Part shown: positions 1 to 7,913 of the stretch, in pieces
Layout of the letters: the number at the start of each line of letters is the position of its first letter
How positions within the stretch are numbered: position 1 is the first letter of the stretch
Assembly: GCA_944321765.1 (NCBI GenBank)
Contig: CALUMQ010000012.1
Location: 1-64,000 of the forward strand
DNA from: an uncultured Alistipes sp.
GTDB lineage: Bacteria; Bacteroidota; Bacteroidia; Bacteroidales; Rikenellaceae
Direction: 5' to 3'
DNA: 64,000 bases
The notes under the pieces: model-generated
The model's input: the letters and a program-made list of their open reading frames with translations, nothing else
Databases searched by the model: none
Told to the model about the DNA's origin: nothing
Program-made: the position numbers and the translations under genes

Positions 1-106
1 AGCAAGGTGAATGTTACCTTCCTCCATGCAGGCGAATGCAATTTATCCAAATTTCAGCGCTTCAAACAATACAACGCACTATACCCCCCCCCGCTTCGAA
101 GTAATT

Positions 107-128
107 TGCGGACACGGTGCGGACACGG
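107..128. repeat. 11-bp tandem duplication
   Basis: TGCGGACACGG occurs twice head to tail (107-117 and 118-128) just left of the tRNA terminator. The rest of 1-106 holds only a run of nine C near 83-91 and no gene I can support. Confidence 0.6.
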
Positions 129-129
129 A

Positions 130-165
130 AAACGAAAAACCGCGTCAGACAAACGTCTGACGCGG
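130..165 (-). terminator. Intrinsic terminator of tRNA-Leu
   Basis: An 11-bp perfect GC-rich stem (140-150 with 155-165, loop AAAC) lies 4 bp beyond the CCA end of the tRNA. Read on the minus strand it is followed by TTTTTCGTTTT, the usual layout of a Rho-independent terminator. Confidence 0.85.
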
Positions 166-169
166 CTCA

Positions 170-258
170 TGGTGCCCAGGACAAGACTCGAACTTGCACG
201 AACGCAATTGTTCACTACCCCCTCAAAGTAGCGTGTCTACCAATTTCACCACCTGGGC
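170..258 (-). tRNA. tRNA-Leu (GAG)
   Basis: Read on the minus strand the segment folds as a class II tRNA. The acceptor stem GCCCAGG pairs with CCTGGGC, discriminator A is followed by an encoded CCA (170-172), and the T arm holds GTTCGAGTC. The anticodon stem CTACT/GGTAG encloses the loop TTGAGGG, giving anticodon GAG, which reads CUC/CUU leucine codons. A long variable arm is present, as expected for tRNA-Leu. It is a single-gene unit with its own consensus promoter upstream (303-333) and an intrinsic terminator 4 bp after the CCA. Confidence 0.95.
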
Positions 259-302
259 GTTGCACACCTGTGTGCGGCCTCCCGAATTATCTTTCGGGCC
301 TG

Positions 303-333
303 CAAATATAGGCACTATTTTGCGAATTGCAAA
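303..333 (-). promoter_or_regulatory. Promoter of tRNA-Leu
   Basis: On the minus strand TTTG (330-333) and TATATTTG (303-310) are separated by exactly 19 bp, a full match to the Bacteroidota housekeeping promoter TTTG-N19-21-TAnnTTTG. The start of transcription would fall near 296, about 38 nt before the tRNA 5' end. Confidence 0.85.
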
Positions 334-360
334 ATTTTTCGCGCGAAAAAATGCCGTTTT

Positions 361-494
361 GAGGCTCCTCGCCGTGTGCGGGGCTCCGGATGCCGGGCCA
401 TTCTCCGTTGAAGAGAGGGAGATACCCCGTTAACCCCGGGGAGTATCCCGCCTGAAACCGCGGAACGCCCCGGCATCCGGTCTCACACGTCCTC
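361..494. repeat. 130-bp nested imperfect palindrome
   Basis: Paired arms are nested from outside to inside: GAGG 361-364 with CCTC 491-494, CGTGTG 373-378 with CACACG 484-489, CCGGATGCCGGG 386-397 with its complement 469-480, TCCG 404-407 with CGGA 461-464, and GATAC 421-425 with GTATC 443-447. The element fills the gap between the end of the DPP11 gene and the tRNA-Leu promoter. It could be the 3'-UTR hairpin and terminator of the DPP11 operon or a small MITE-like element. A separate 16-bp palindrome (335-350, T5-CGCGCG-A5) lies beside it. Confidence 0.7.
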
Positions 495-2476
495 TACCTG
501 AGCTTCATCTCGCGAAGCAGGTGTCCGGCCTTGCCCACCCGGTCAATCACGAACAGCACGTAGCGGATGTCCACGGCGATGTTGCGGCAGATCGTCGGGT
601 CGAAGGCCACGTCACTCATCGTCGAACGCCACGTGCGGTCGAAGTTGATGCCGATCAGTTCGCCGTTGCCGTTCAGCACCGGCGATCCGGAGTTGCCTCC
701 CGTGGTGTGGTTCGAGGCCAGGAAGCAGACCGGCACCGTGCGGCGTCCGTCGATCTCCGTCGCCCAGCGTCCGTAGTCCTTCGAGGCGTAGAGGTCGCGC
801 AGCGACTGCGGAATGTCGTAGTCGTAGATCTCCGGGTTGTCCTTGGCGATGATGCCGTCGAGCGTCGTCTGCGGCTTGTGGTATTCGCCGTCGGCATATT
901 CATAGCCGGCGATGGTGCCGTAGGCCACGCGCAGCGTCAGGTTCGCATCGGGGTAGAAGGCCCGCTCGGTGTCCCATTCGCGCAGCCCCTTGATGTAGAC
1001 GGTGTAGAGTTCGTTGAGGCGGCGGCTCGTGAGGTTGCGCTGCCGGTCGGTGCCCAGCAGCCAGGTGATATGGCCGAGCATGCGTTTCGAGCCGCTGCGC
1101 AGCGAGTCCGAAAGGGGCGTCGCGCCGCCGGCCCACACCTCCTCGAAGACCCGTTCGGCAAAGGCTTCGGGCGTGCCGCTTGCGGCCACTCCGTCGAGGA
1201 ACTCCGGCACCTGATACTGCACGGGACAGCGGCGGGCGTACTCGCCGAAGAGCCAGCGGAACAGCTCCCGCTCGGTTTCGCGGCGGGCCGGGAAGACCGC
1301 TTCGGCACGCTCTGCGGCCGAATATTTGGCCGGCAGGGCGCGCAGCGTCTCCACGGTGATCTCCCGGGCGAAATAGGGCGTCGTGATGCGGGCGTACTCG
1401 GCCTTGAGGTCGCTCACCACGCGGCGGTATTCGGGCTTGTCCTGCGCCCAGCGGTCGAAGGCCTCCTCGTAGGCGCGCTTCGAGGCCACGGTGCCGCGAC
1501 GCTCGATACCCAGCACCTCGCCCTGCCACTTCTTCCACGAATTGGCGATCGATGCGTGCTTGGCGGCGTAGTGGATGCGCAGCGCGGGGTCGCTCGCCTG
1601 TGCCCGGGAGATGATTTCGAGGCGTCCGTCGCGGATGGCGATCTTCGCCGGATCGGAGCTCTCGGCGATGTATGCCACGGCGTCCGAGAGGATGTACTCC
1701 TGGGTGTTGCCCGGGAATCCGTAGATCATCGTGAAGTCCCCCTCCTTGACGCCTCGGGTCGAGATGGTGAAATACCTCTTCGGGCGGTAGGGAACGTTGT
1801 CGGGCGAATAGGCCGCGGGCTTGTTCTCCTTCGAGGCGTAGATGCGGAAGACGGAGAAGTCGCCCGTGTGGCGGGGCCAGATCCAGTTGTCGGTGTCGCC
1901 TCCGAACTTGCCGATCGACGAGGGCGGTGCGGCCACCAGGCGCACGTCGTCGAACTGCTCGTAGACGAAGAGGAACTGCTGGTTGCCGTAATACATCTGC
2001 TCGACGGTGGCCTTGTAGCCCGGCTCTCCGGCGCACGCCTCGGCGATGATGTCCCGGGGGCTTTCGCCCGCGGCGATGCGGTCGGTGACCTCCTCCATGC
2101 GCACCAGAAAGCGCACGTTGAGATCCTTGTTCGGAAGCTCCTCGGCGCGCGAACGGGCCCAGAATCCGTCGGTCAGGTAGTCATGCTCGACGGTCGAGTG
2201 GCGCTGGATGGCGTCGTAGCCGCAGTGGTGGTTCGTGAGCAGCAGCCCTTCGGGAGAGACGAGCTCGCCGGTGCAGCCGCCGTCGAAGAGTACCACGGCA
2301 TCCTTCATCGAGGCCTGGTTGATCGAGTAGATGTCTTCGGCCGTGAGGCGGAAGCCTTTCGAGCGCATGTCGTCGATGCGCTCCGCGATGAGGCTCGGAA
2401 GCCACATGCCCTCGTCGGCCGCTGCGGGCAGCAGCGCGAGAAGGGCCAGGAGGGTCAGCAGGGTGATTTTCTTCAT
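494..2476 (-). CDS. S46 dipeptidyl-peptidase, DPP11-like (Asp/Glu-specific)
   Basis: A 660-residue serine exopeptidase of family S46 that would release dipeptides from oligopeptides in the periplasm. Residues 1-20 form a signal peptide (MKKITLLTLLALLALLPAAA). The catalytic His lies in TNHHCGYDAI (about 84), an Asp-containing block reads GGDTDNWIWPRHTGDF, and the nucleophile is Ser596 in GGNSGSP. Eighteen residues after it comes Arg614 (NFDRTW). In Porphyromonas DPP11 an Arg at this spacing selects acidic P1 residues, while DPP7 has Gly, so I call DPP11. The start was chosen at the signal peptide; it overlaps the maf stop as ATGA, and the reading frame upstream of it is maf antiframe. It is the last gene of the minus-strand operon starting at 6936. 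Confidence 0.9.
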   Translation of the reverse strand: MKKITLLTLLALLALLPAAADEGMWLPSLIAERIDDMRSKGFRLTAEDIYSINQASMKDAVVLFDGGCTGELVSPEGLLLTNHHCGYDAIQRHSTVEHDYLTDGFWARSRAEELPNKDLNVRFLVRMEEVTDRIAAGESPRDIIAEACAGEPGYKATVEQMYYGNQQFLFVYEQFDDVRLVAAPPSSIGKFGGDTDNWIWPRHTGDFSVFRIYASKENKPAAYSPDNVPYRPKRYFTISTRGVKEGDFTMIYGFPGNTQEYILSDAVAYIAESSDPAKIAIRDGRLEIISRAQASDPALRIHYAAKHASIANSWKKWQGEVLGIERRGTVASKRAYEEAFDRWAQDKPEYRRVVSDLKAEYARITTPYFAREITVETLRALPAKYSAAERAEAVFPARRETERELFRWLFGEYARRCPVQYQVPEFLDGVAASGTPEAFAERVFEEVWAGGATPLSDSLRSGSKRMLGHITWLLGTDRQRNLTSRRLNELYTVYIKGLREWDTERAFYPDANLTLRVAYGTIAGYEYADGEYHKPQTTLDGIIAKDNPEIYDYDIPQSLRDLYASKDYGRWATEIDGRRTVPVCFLASNHTTGGNSGSPVLNGNGELIGINFDRTWRSTMSDVAFDPTICRNIAVDIRYVLFVIDRVGKAGHLLREMKLR

Positions 2477-3069
2477 AGGTCGAGAAATTTGTCCAGTTCG
2501 ATATATACTTTCTGTATGGGGAGTCCCATGACGTTGTAGAACGATCCTTCGATGCGCTCGATGGCGGCGTAGCCGATCCACTCCTGGATGCCGTACGATC
2601 CGGCCTTGTCGTAGGGGCGGAAGGTGTCGACGTAGTAGGTGATCTCCTCGTCGGAAAGGCGGCGGAACCAGACGCTGGTCCGCGCCTCGAACGAATGCAT
2701 GTGCGCCGGGGAGCGGAGCGTCACGCCCGAGACCACCGTGTGGCGGCGTCCGGCCAGGCTGCGGAGCATCCCCACGGCCTCGTCGTGCCCGTGGGGTTTG
2801 CCCAGCACGCATCCGTCGAGCACCACCACCGTGTCGGCCGTGAGCAGGATGTCGCCCGGGGCGAGCGGTGCGGGATAGGCGCGGCTCTTGAGCTGCGAGA
2901 GGTAGAGGGGGACCTCCTCGGCCGCCAGATCGGCCGGATAGCGCTCCTCGCAGTCGTATTTCGGAGCCACCTCGTGGGGGAGCCCGCAGGCGGTCATCAG
3001 CTCGCGGCGTCGGGGCGACTGCGAGGCCAGCAGCAGCCGGCGGGAGCGGAGTTTGTCGTGTAGGAGCAT
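2473..3069 (-). CDS. maf: Maf family nucleotide pyrophosphatase
   Basis: A 198-residue member of the Maf/HAM1-like fold, which hydrolyses non-canonical or modified nucleoside triphosphates (dTTP/UTP type in many bacteria) and limits their incorporation. The N-terminal LLASQSPRRRELM is the Maf signature loop, followed by KSRAYPAP (substrate Lys) and ILLTADTVVVLDG with the catalytic Asp. The length is typical. It overlaps the start of the DPP11 gene by 4 bp and follows the FAH gene by 21 bp, so translation is probably coupled. The exact nucleotide preference cannot be read from sequence alone. Confidence 0.93.
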   Translation of the reverse strand: MLLHDKLRSRRLLLASQSPRRRELMTACGLPHEVAPKYDCEERYPADLAAEEVPLYLSQLKSRAYPAPLAPGDILLTADTVVVLDGCVLGKPHGHDEAVGMLRSLAGRRHTVVSGVTLRSPAHMHSFEARTSVWFRRLSDEEITYYVDTFRPYDKAGSYGIQEWIGYAAIERIEGSFYNVMGLPIQKVYIELDKFLDL

Positions 3070-3090
3070 GGCGTATCGCGTTTAACGGAT

Positions 3091-3723
3091 TTAACGGATG
3101 TCGAAGTTGAGCAGCTCGCGTCCTTCGAGCGTGGCGCGGAGCGTGTCGCCGGGCTGCACCGCCCCGACGCCCGCCGGGGTGCCGGTGAAGAGCAGGTCGC
3201 CCATGCGCAGGGTGACGTACTGCGAGACGGCGGCGATCAGCCGGTCGACCGGGAAGATCATCTGCGCGGTGTCGCCCTCCTGCCGGCACCCGCCGTTGAC
3301 CTCGAGCGTGAAGTGCAGCCGCTGGACGTCGCCGCCCAGTTCGGCGAGCGGTATGAACTGCGGCGAGAGGGCCGCCGAGTGGTCGAAGGCCTTGGCGCAC
3401 TCCCACGGAAGCCCCTCGGCAATGGCTCGGCGCTGCAGGTCGCGGGCCGTGAAGTCGATGCCGAGCCCCACCTCGTCATAGTAGCGGTGTGCGAAGCGCT
3501 CGGAGATGGCCCGCCCCACGCGGTTGATGCGCACGACCAGTTCGCATTCGTAGTGGAGTTCCTTCGAGAAGTGCGGGATGTAGAAGGGGTCGTTGTTGCG
3601 CAGCAGCGCCGTGTCGGGCTTCATGAACCACACGGGCTCCGCGCCGCTCTCGGCCAGGCCGGTGGCGTGGTGCAGCTCCTCGGCGTGCGCGCGGTAGTTG
3701 CGTCCTATGCAGATGATCTTCAT
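3091..3723 (-). CDS. Fumarylacetoacetate hydrolase family protein
   Basis: A 210-residue single-domain FAH protein. This family includes acylpyruvate hydrolases and oxaloacetate decarboxylases that cleave or decarboxylate 2-keto acids using Mg2+. It begins MKIICIGRNYRAHAEEL, the usual start of the YcgM/FAHD1 branch. HYECELVVRI supplies metal-binding acidic residues, and LLFTGTPAGVGAVQPGD is the conserved C-terminal block. The start codon overlaps the lpxB stop (ATGA, 3720-3723), so it sits inside the lpxB-maf operon. The physiological substrate is not known; oxaloacetate proofreading is a reasonable guess. Confidence 0.88.
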   Translation of the reverse strand: MKIICIGRNYRAHAEELHHATGLAESGAEPVWFMKPDTALLRNNDPFYIPHFSKELHYECELVVRINRVGRAISERFAHRYYDEVGLGIDFTARDLQRRAIAEGLPWECAKAFDHSAALSPQFIPLAELGGDVQRLHFTLEVNGGCRQEGDTAQMIFPVDRLIAAVSQYVTLRMGDLLFTGTPAGVGAVQPGDTLRATLEGRELLNFDIR

Positions 3724-4856
3724 GATTCGGGGTTTTTGAGCAGTTCGACCATGCGGCGGGCGACGCGGTCGCTGGCGCCCGGACCTCCGATGATCCGGCG
3801 CAGCTCCCGGAAGTCGGCGAGCATCCTTTCACGTCTCTCGCCGCCCGGGAGGATGGCGCGCAGCTCGCGCTCGGCGCGCGTAATGTCGAGATTCGACTGC
3901 AGCACCTCGGCCACGGCCTCGCGCTGCAGGTTGAGGTTCACGAGCGACACCCACCGGCAGCGCACCACCAGCGGCATGCCGTAGTATTCGATCGGTGCCA
4001 GGCGGTAGACCACCACCTCGGGCGTGCCCAGGAGGGCCGTTTCGAGCGTCGCGGTGCCCGAGGCGACCACGGCGGCCTCCGCGGCCAGGAGCGTTTCGTA
4101 GGTCTGGTCGCAGACGCAGTGCAGGTCGCTGCCGGCCAGGCAGCGGTCGTAGAGCGCGGGGTCGAGCCACCCGACGCCCGCCACGACGAACTGATGCCCG
4201 GGGAATCGCTGTGCGAGGGCCGTCATGAGCGGGAGGTTCTTGCGGATCTCCGACGGACGGCTCCCGGCCAGCAGGGCGATGATCGGCCGGCTGTCGAGGC
4301 CGTTGCGGCGGCGGAACTCCTCGGGCGTCGGCAACCCGGCGCGGCGCGCCTCCAGGGCGTCGACCAGCGGGTTTCCCTCGAAAACGGGCTCGATGCCGTG
4401 CCGGGGGAAGTAGTCGCACTCGAAGGGAAAGATCACGAAGAGCCGGTCGACATAGCGGCGGATGGCCTTCACGCGGCCTTCGCGCGAGGCCCAGACCTTC
4501 GGGGCGATGTAGTAGAAGGTGTGGAAACCGTGCTCCTTGGCCCAGCGCGCCATCTGGAGGTTGAAGCCCGGGTAGTCGATGAGGATCACGACGTCGGGAC
4601 CCCATGCGGCGACATCCTCGCGGCACTCGCGCATCTGGCGGCGGATGGTCCCCAGGTTGCGGAGCACCTGCACCACGCCGAAGAACGACGTCTCGCGGTA
4701 GTGTTTCCGCAGATTGGCTTTACCTCCTGCTTCGGCCATGAGGTCTCCGCCCCAGAAGCGGAACTCCGCCTCGGGGTCGGCCTTCCGCAGGCCGCGGATG
4801 AGGTTGGCGCCGTGGAGATCGCCCGAGGGCTCTCCGGCTATGAGGTAGTATTTCAT
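3720..4856 (-). CDS. lpxB: Lipid-A-disaccharide synthase
   Basis: A 378-residue GT19 glycosyltransferase that joins UDP-diacylglucosamine and lipid X to make the tetraacyl disaccharide of lipid A at the inner membrane. Diagnostic blocks are IAGEPSGDLHGANLI near the start, IDYPGFNLQMARWAK, YYIAPKVWASREGRVKAI, EGNPLVD, and LLAGSRPSEIRKNLP. GTATLETALLGTPEVVVYR is the nucleotide-sugar site. The length fits the family. It starts 13 bp after trmD and shares ATGA with the FAH gene. Its presence confirms a lipopolysaccharide-bearing Gram-negative cell. In many Bacteroidota surE precedes lpxB; here surE is far away at 48473. Confidence 0.96.
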   Translation of the reverse strand: MKYYLIAGEPSGDLHGANLIRGLRKADPEAEFRFWGGDLMAEAGGKANLRKHYRETSFFGVVQVLRNLGTIRRQMRECREDVAAWGPDVVILIDYPGFNLQMARWAKEHGFHTFYYIAPKVWASREGRVKAIRRYVDRLFVIFPFECDYFPRHGIEPVFEGNPLVDALEARRAGLPTPEEFRRRNGLDSRPIIALLAGSRPSEIRKNLPLMTALAQRFPGHQFVVAGVGWLDPALYDRCLAGSDLHCVCDQTYETLLAAEAAVVASGTATLETALLGTPEVVVYRLAPIEYYGMPLVVRCRWVSLVNLNLQREAVAEVLQSNLDITRAERELRAILPGGERRERMLADFRELRRIIGGPGASDRVARRMVELLKNPES

Positions 4857-4869
4857 GGTCTTGCGACGG

Positions 4870-5547
4870 TTATTTCTCCAGCAGGTCGGGGCGCAGGCGC
4901 CGCGTGCGTTCGAAGGCCTGCTCGTCCTGCCACTTCTCGATCTGGGCGAAATTCCCCGACAGCAGCACGTCGGGAACCCGCCACCCGCGGAACTCCGCCG
5001 GACGCGTGTAGACGGGCGGGGCCAGCAGGTTGTCCTGGAACGAATCCGTCAGGGCCGAGGCCTCGTCGCCGATCGCTCCGGGGATGAGCCGCACCACGGA
5101 GTCGGCGATGATGCATGCGGCCAGCTCGCCGCCCGTGAGGACGTAGTCGCCGATCGAGATCTCGCGCGTGATGAGGTGCTCGCGGATGCGGTGGTCGATG
5201 CCCTTGTAGTGACCGCAGAGGATGATGATGTTTTCGAGCGTCGAGAGGCGGTTGGCCTCGTGCTGGTCGTAGCGCACGCCGTCGGGCGAGGTGTAGATGA
5301 TCTCGTCGTAGGGGCGCTCGCCCTGGAGCTTCTCGACCAGCTCGAAGACCGGTTCGCACTTCATGACCATGCCCGCCTCGCCGCCGAACGGATAGTCGTC
5401 GGTCGTCCTGCGGCGGTCGTGCGCATAGTCGTGGAGATTGTGGACGACGATCTCCACAAAACCCTTCTCCTGCGCCCGCTTGAGGATCGATTCGTTCAGG
5501 GGCGAGGTCATCAGGTCGGGAACCGAGGATATGATGTCAATGCGCAT
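4870..5547 (-). CDS. trmD: tRNA (guanine37-N1)-methyltransferase
   Basis: A 225-residue SPOUT-family enzyme that methylates G37 next to the anticodon and prevents +1 frameshifting. It starts [33 protein letters not shown] and [17 protein letters not shown] are substrate-binding segments, and [14 protein letters not shown] forms the trefoil knot that binds AdoMet. The start was taken from the family N-terminus; the open frame continues upstream through the FkbM gene but carries no TrmD sequence there. It overlaps the end of the FkbM gene by 11 bp. trmD is often next to rplS and rpsP, but here rplS is 42 kb away at 47754. Confidence 0.96.
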   Translation of the reverse strand: MRIDIISSVPDLMTSPLNESILKRAQEKGFVEIVVHNLHDYAHDRRRTTDDYPFGGEAGMVMKCEPVFELVEKLQGERPYDEIIYTSPDGVRYDQHEANRLSTLENIIILCGHYKGIDHRIREHLITREISIGDYVLTGGELAACIIADSVVRLIPGAIGDEASALTDSFQDNLLAPPVYTRPAEFRGWRVPDVLLSGNFAQIEKWQDEQAFERTRRLRPDLLEK

Positions 5548-6268
5548 GTCTGAAAATGATGTCTTTGGTCGATTCGGGGGTGAGGGGCACCTCGCGCCCG
5601 CGGTCGAGGGTAAAACCTTCGTATCCGAGGTCGGTGAAGAGGCGGATGATCTGCGGGCGGTTTGCGCCGCCGGTCTCGATGAGCACCGTGGGGCGGAATC
5701 GTTCGAGCAGCGGCCGCATCTCGCGCATGACCACCACTTCGTACCCCTCGATGTCGCACTTGATGAAGTCCAGGCGCCGGAGCGGTGCGAAGACCTCGCT
5801 GCCGCGGCGCATCTGCGCCGTGAAGGCCACGTCGGTCTGCGTGCCGGCGTCGTTGACGAAGTTCTGCCCGGTTCCGAAGTAGCCCGTCTCGCGGACGGAG
5901 TCGTTGCCCATGGCGATCTCTTTCGACTCGGCGCCCAGGGCGTAGGGGAGGATCTTGACGTTGGCGCAGCGGCGCAGGTTGCGTTCGAGCACCCGGCGGA
6001 TGGGCGCCACGGGCTCCACGGCCCAGACGCGCCCCTCGCGTCCGGCCAGATGGGAGAGCGTGCGGGCGTAGTAGCCGAGGTTTGCGCCGATGTCGATGCA
6101 CACGTCGCCCGGATGCACCAGCTGCGGAAGGTGGTAGACATACTCCGTGGCGGGGTCGTAGCGGCCGATGCCGAGCCGCTGCCAGAGGAAGAACATCCGG
6201 CTCACGACGCGCAGGTATCCGTCGAGCGGCAGCAGGCGGTAGAGGATGCGGTGGAGAAAGGTCTTCAT
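5537..6268 (-). CDS. FkbM family methyltransferase
   Basis: A 243-residue AdoMet-dependent methyltransferase of the FkbM type, usually acting on O-atoms of sugars or small molecules. The AdoMet motif is [16 protein letters not shown] (about 75-90), followed by [18 protein letters not shown] and the catalytic-loop region [15 protein letters not shown] hydrophobic, basic N-terminus ([20 protein letters not shown]) precedes the domain. The start at 6268 overlaps the preceding hydrolase stop as ATGA, and the 3' end runs 11 bp into trmD. Its place between trmD/lpxB and an MBL hydrolase could hint at surface-glycan modification, but the substrate is not identifiable. Confidence 0.88.
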   Translation of the reverse strand: MKTFLHRILYRLLPLDGYLRVVSRMFFLWQRLGIGRYDPATEYVYHLPQLVHPGDVCIDIGANLGYYARTLSHLAGREGRVWAVEPVAPIRRVLERNLRRCANVKILPYALGAESKEIAMGNDSVRETGYFGTGQNFVNDAGTQTDVAFTAQMRRGSEVFAPLRRLDFIKCDIEGYEVVVMREMRPLLERFRPTVLIETGGANRPQIIRLFTDLGYEGFTLDRGREVPLTPESTKDIIFRHAH

Positions 6269-6936
6269 CGGTCGCGGTAGTTGACCTCTTCGTTCATCAC
6301 CTCGACGATGAAGGGGTTGTAGAGCACCTCGTGACCGATCGTCGATTCGGGGCCGTGGCCCGGGTAGACGTGCACCTCGTCGCCCAGGGGGCTGAGCTTG
6401 TCGAGGATCGAGCGCATGATCCACGAGTAGTCGCCGCCGGGAAGGTCCGTGCGTCCGATCGACTCGCGGAAGAGGGTGTCGCCCGTAAAGAGCGACTTCG
6501 ACACCGGTTCGTAGAAGGCCACGTGACCCGGCGTGTGGCCCGGGGTGCGGATCACGCGCAGGGAGGTGTTGCCGAAGCGCACCTCGTCCATCGTGTCGAG
6601 ATCGAGGTCCGTCGAGGGCATGGCGCCGACCTTCACGCCGAAGATCGAACCGCTCGTGGCGGCGTTGTCCACCAGGAAGCGGTCCTTCGACGAGAGGGCG
6701 AACGGCACGCCGTAGCGCTGCTTGACGTGTTCGACGCCCATCGTGTGGTCGAAGTGTCCGTGGGTGTTGGCCGCCATCACGGGTTTGAGCCCGTGGCGGG
6801 CGATGAAGTCGTCCAGGGCGGCATCCTCCCGGGGGTTCGAGTTCCCGGCGTCGATGACGACGCATTCGAGCGTATCGTCCCAGACGACGTAGGTGTTTTC
6901 CTGTATGGGGTTGAAGGGCAGACAGGCGATTTTCAT
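6265..6936 (-). CDS. MBL-fold metallohydrolase, glyoxalase II-like
   Basis: A 223-residue metallo-beta-lactamase-fold hydrolase. The dinuclear metal motif THGHFDH (HxHxDH) is followed by TPGHTPGHVAFYE, LFTGDTLF and PGHGPESTIG, all ligand positions of the glyoxalase II/YcbL group. The protein is short compared with true GloB and lacks its C-terminal substrate domain, so it is more like the YcbL-type thioesterase-like proteins. It is the first gene of the minus-strand operon that runs to DPP11. A TATCTTTG -7 element lies at 6983-6990. Confidence 0.9.
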   Translation of the reverse strand: MKIACLPFNPIQENTYVVWDDTLECVVIDAGNSNPREDAALDDFIARHGLKPVMAANTHGHFDHTMGVEHVKQRYGVPFALSSKDRFLVDNAATSGSIFGVKVGAMPSTDLDLDTMDEVRFGNTSLRVIRTPGHTPGHVAFYEPVSKSLFTGDTLFRESIGRTDLPGGDYSWIMRSILDKLSPLGDEVHVYPGHGPESTIGHEVLYNPFIVEVMNEEVNYRDR

Positions 6937-6982
6937 GATTCCAAAGGGTGTTTTACCGTTGTTTTTACCGTCTCAGTTTGGG

Positions 6983-6990
6983 CAAAGATA
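6983..6990 (-). promoter_or_regulatory. -7 element of the MBL-to-DPP11 operon
   Basis: TATCTTTG on the minus strand matches TAnnTTTG exactly, 47 bp upstream of the first start codon. No good TTTG is seen at -33. It is part of a divergent promoter region with the esterase gene. Confidence 0.6.
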
Positions 6991-7012
6991 ACGTTTTTTG
7001 CCGGATTTTGCC

Positions 7013-7020
7013 TACCTTTA
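7013..7020 (+). promoter_or_regulatory. -7 element of the esterase gene
   Basis: TACCTTTA matches TAnnTTTG at all but the last base, 20 bp before the ATG at 7040. T-rich sequence precedes it, but no TTTG at the right spacing. Confidence 0.45.
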
Positions 7021-7039
7021 TGGCCAAAACCGCAAACCC

Positions 7040-7867
7040 ATGAAACGACTTTTGATGCTGCTTGCCGTGTCGCTGCTCTTCTGCACGGCGCTTTCGGCCC
7101 GCGAGGGCGACGCACGCATCGTCCGCGACATCGCCTACCGCGAGGCTGCGGGCGACGGATACATCGACTCCATGTGCCGCCTCGACCTCTATCTTCCCGC
7201 CGGCGTGCGGGATTTCCCGACAGTCATCTGGTTCCACGGCGGAGGCCTCGAAGGGGGCCGGCGCGAGATTCCCGAGGCGCTGCGCGGCAAGGGCTTTGCC
7301 GTCGTGGGCGTGGAGTACCGCCTGGTGCCGCGCGTGAAGGTCTCCGAGTGTGTGGAGGATGCCGCGGCGGCCGCCGCGTGGGTGGTGAAGCACATCGCCG
7401 GGTATGGCGGCGACCCGCATCTGATCTTCGTGGCGGGACACTCCGCCGGAGGCTACCTCACCTCGATGATCGGGCTCGACAAACGCTGGCTGGCCCCCTA
7501 CGGCATCGACCCCGACGAGGCCTTCGCGGCGCTGATCCCCTACAGCGGACAGGTGGTGACGCACTTCGCCCGGAGGCGCGAACTGGGGCTTCCCGACACG
7601 CAGCCGCTGGTCGACGACCTGGCGCCGCTGAACCACGTGCGGGCCGACTGCCCGCCGATCCTGATCCTCTCGGGCGACCGCGAGCTGGAGATGCTGGGCC
7701 GCTACGAGGAGAATGCCTACTTCTGGCGCATGATGCAGGTGGTGGGACACCCCGACGTGCGGATCCGCGAGTTCGACGGATTCGACCACGGCAACATGCC
7801 CGAGGCGGGTCACTTCGTGGCCGTGCGCTACATCCGCGAGCGGGTGAAGGCGCTTTGCGGCCGGTAG
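7040..7867 (+). CDS. Secreted alpha/beta hydrolase (esterase/lipase family)
   Basis: A 275-residue exported hydrolase. Residues 1-20 (MKRLLMLLAVSLLFCTALSA) form a signal peptide. WFHGGGLEG supplies the HGGG oxyanion hole, VAGHSAGGYL the nucleophile elbow GHSAG, ILSGDRE the acid region and EFDGFDHGNM the catalytic His. This arrangement is that of hormone-sensitive-lipase or BD-FAE-like carboxylesterases, including acetyl-xylan or feruloyl esterases. The substrate cannot be fixed. The start is set by the signal peptide and by the -7 element just upstream. It stands alone, divergent from the MBL operon. Confidence 0.87.
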   Translation: MKRLLMLLAVSLLFCTALSAREGDARIVRDIAYREAAGDGYIDSMCRLDLYLPAGVRDFPTVIWFHGGGLEGGRREIPEALRGKGFAVVGVEYRLVPRVKVSECVEDAAAAAAWVVKHIAGYGGDPHLIFVAGHSAGGYLTSMIGLDKRWLAPYGIDPDEAFAALIPYSGQVVTHFARRRELGLPDTQPLVDDLAPLNHVRADCPPILILSGDRELEMLGRYEENAYFWRMMQVVGHPDVRIREFDGFDHGNMPEAGHFVAVRYIRERVKALCGR

Positions 7868-7886
7868 GCGGGCCCGGAATTTTTGC

Positions 7887-7894
7887 TACCTTTG
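7887..7894 (+). promoter_or_regulatory. -7 element of the rlmD-like gene
   Basis: TACCTTTG is an exact TAnnTTTG, 19 bp before the ATG at 7914. T-rich DNA lies upstream without a clear TTTG at -33. Confidence 0.55.
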
Positions 7895-7913
7895 CACCGC
7901 GAAATCCGAATCT

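Noticed and set aside
1..260. Integrated element at tRNA-Leu
   Set aside because: No integrase, no duplicated tRNA 3' end and no phage gene are visible on either side.
521..2539. Long plus-strand frame of 672 codons over the DPP11 gene
   Set aside because: It is the antisense shadow of a GC-rich gene; no domain, signal or family start is recognisable, while the minus strand has all S46 motifs.
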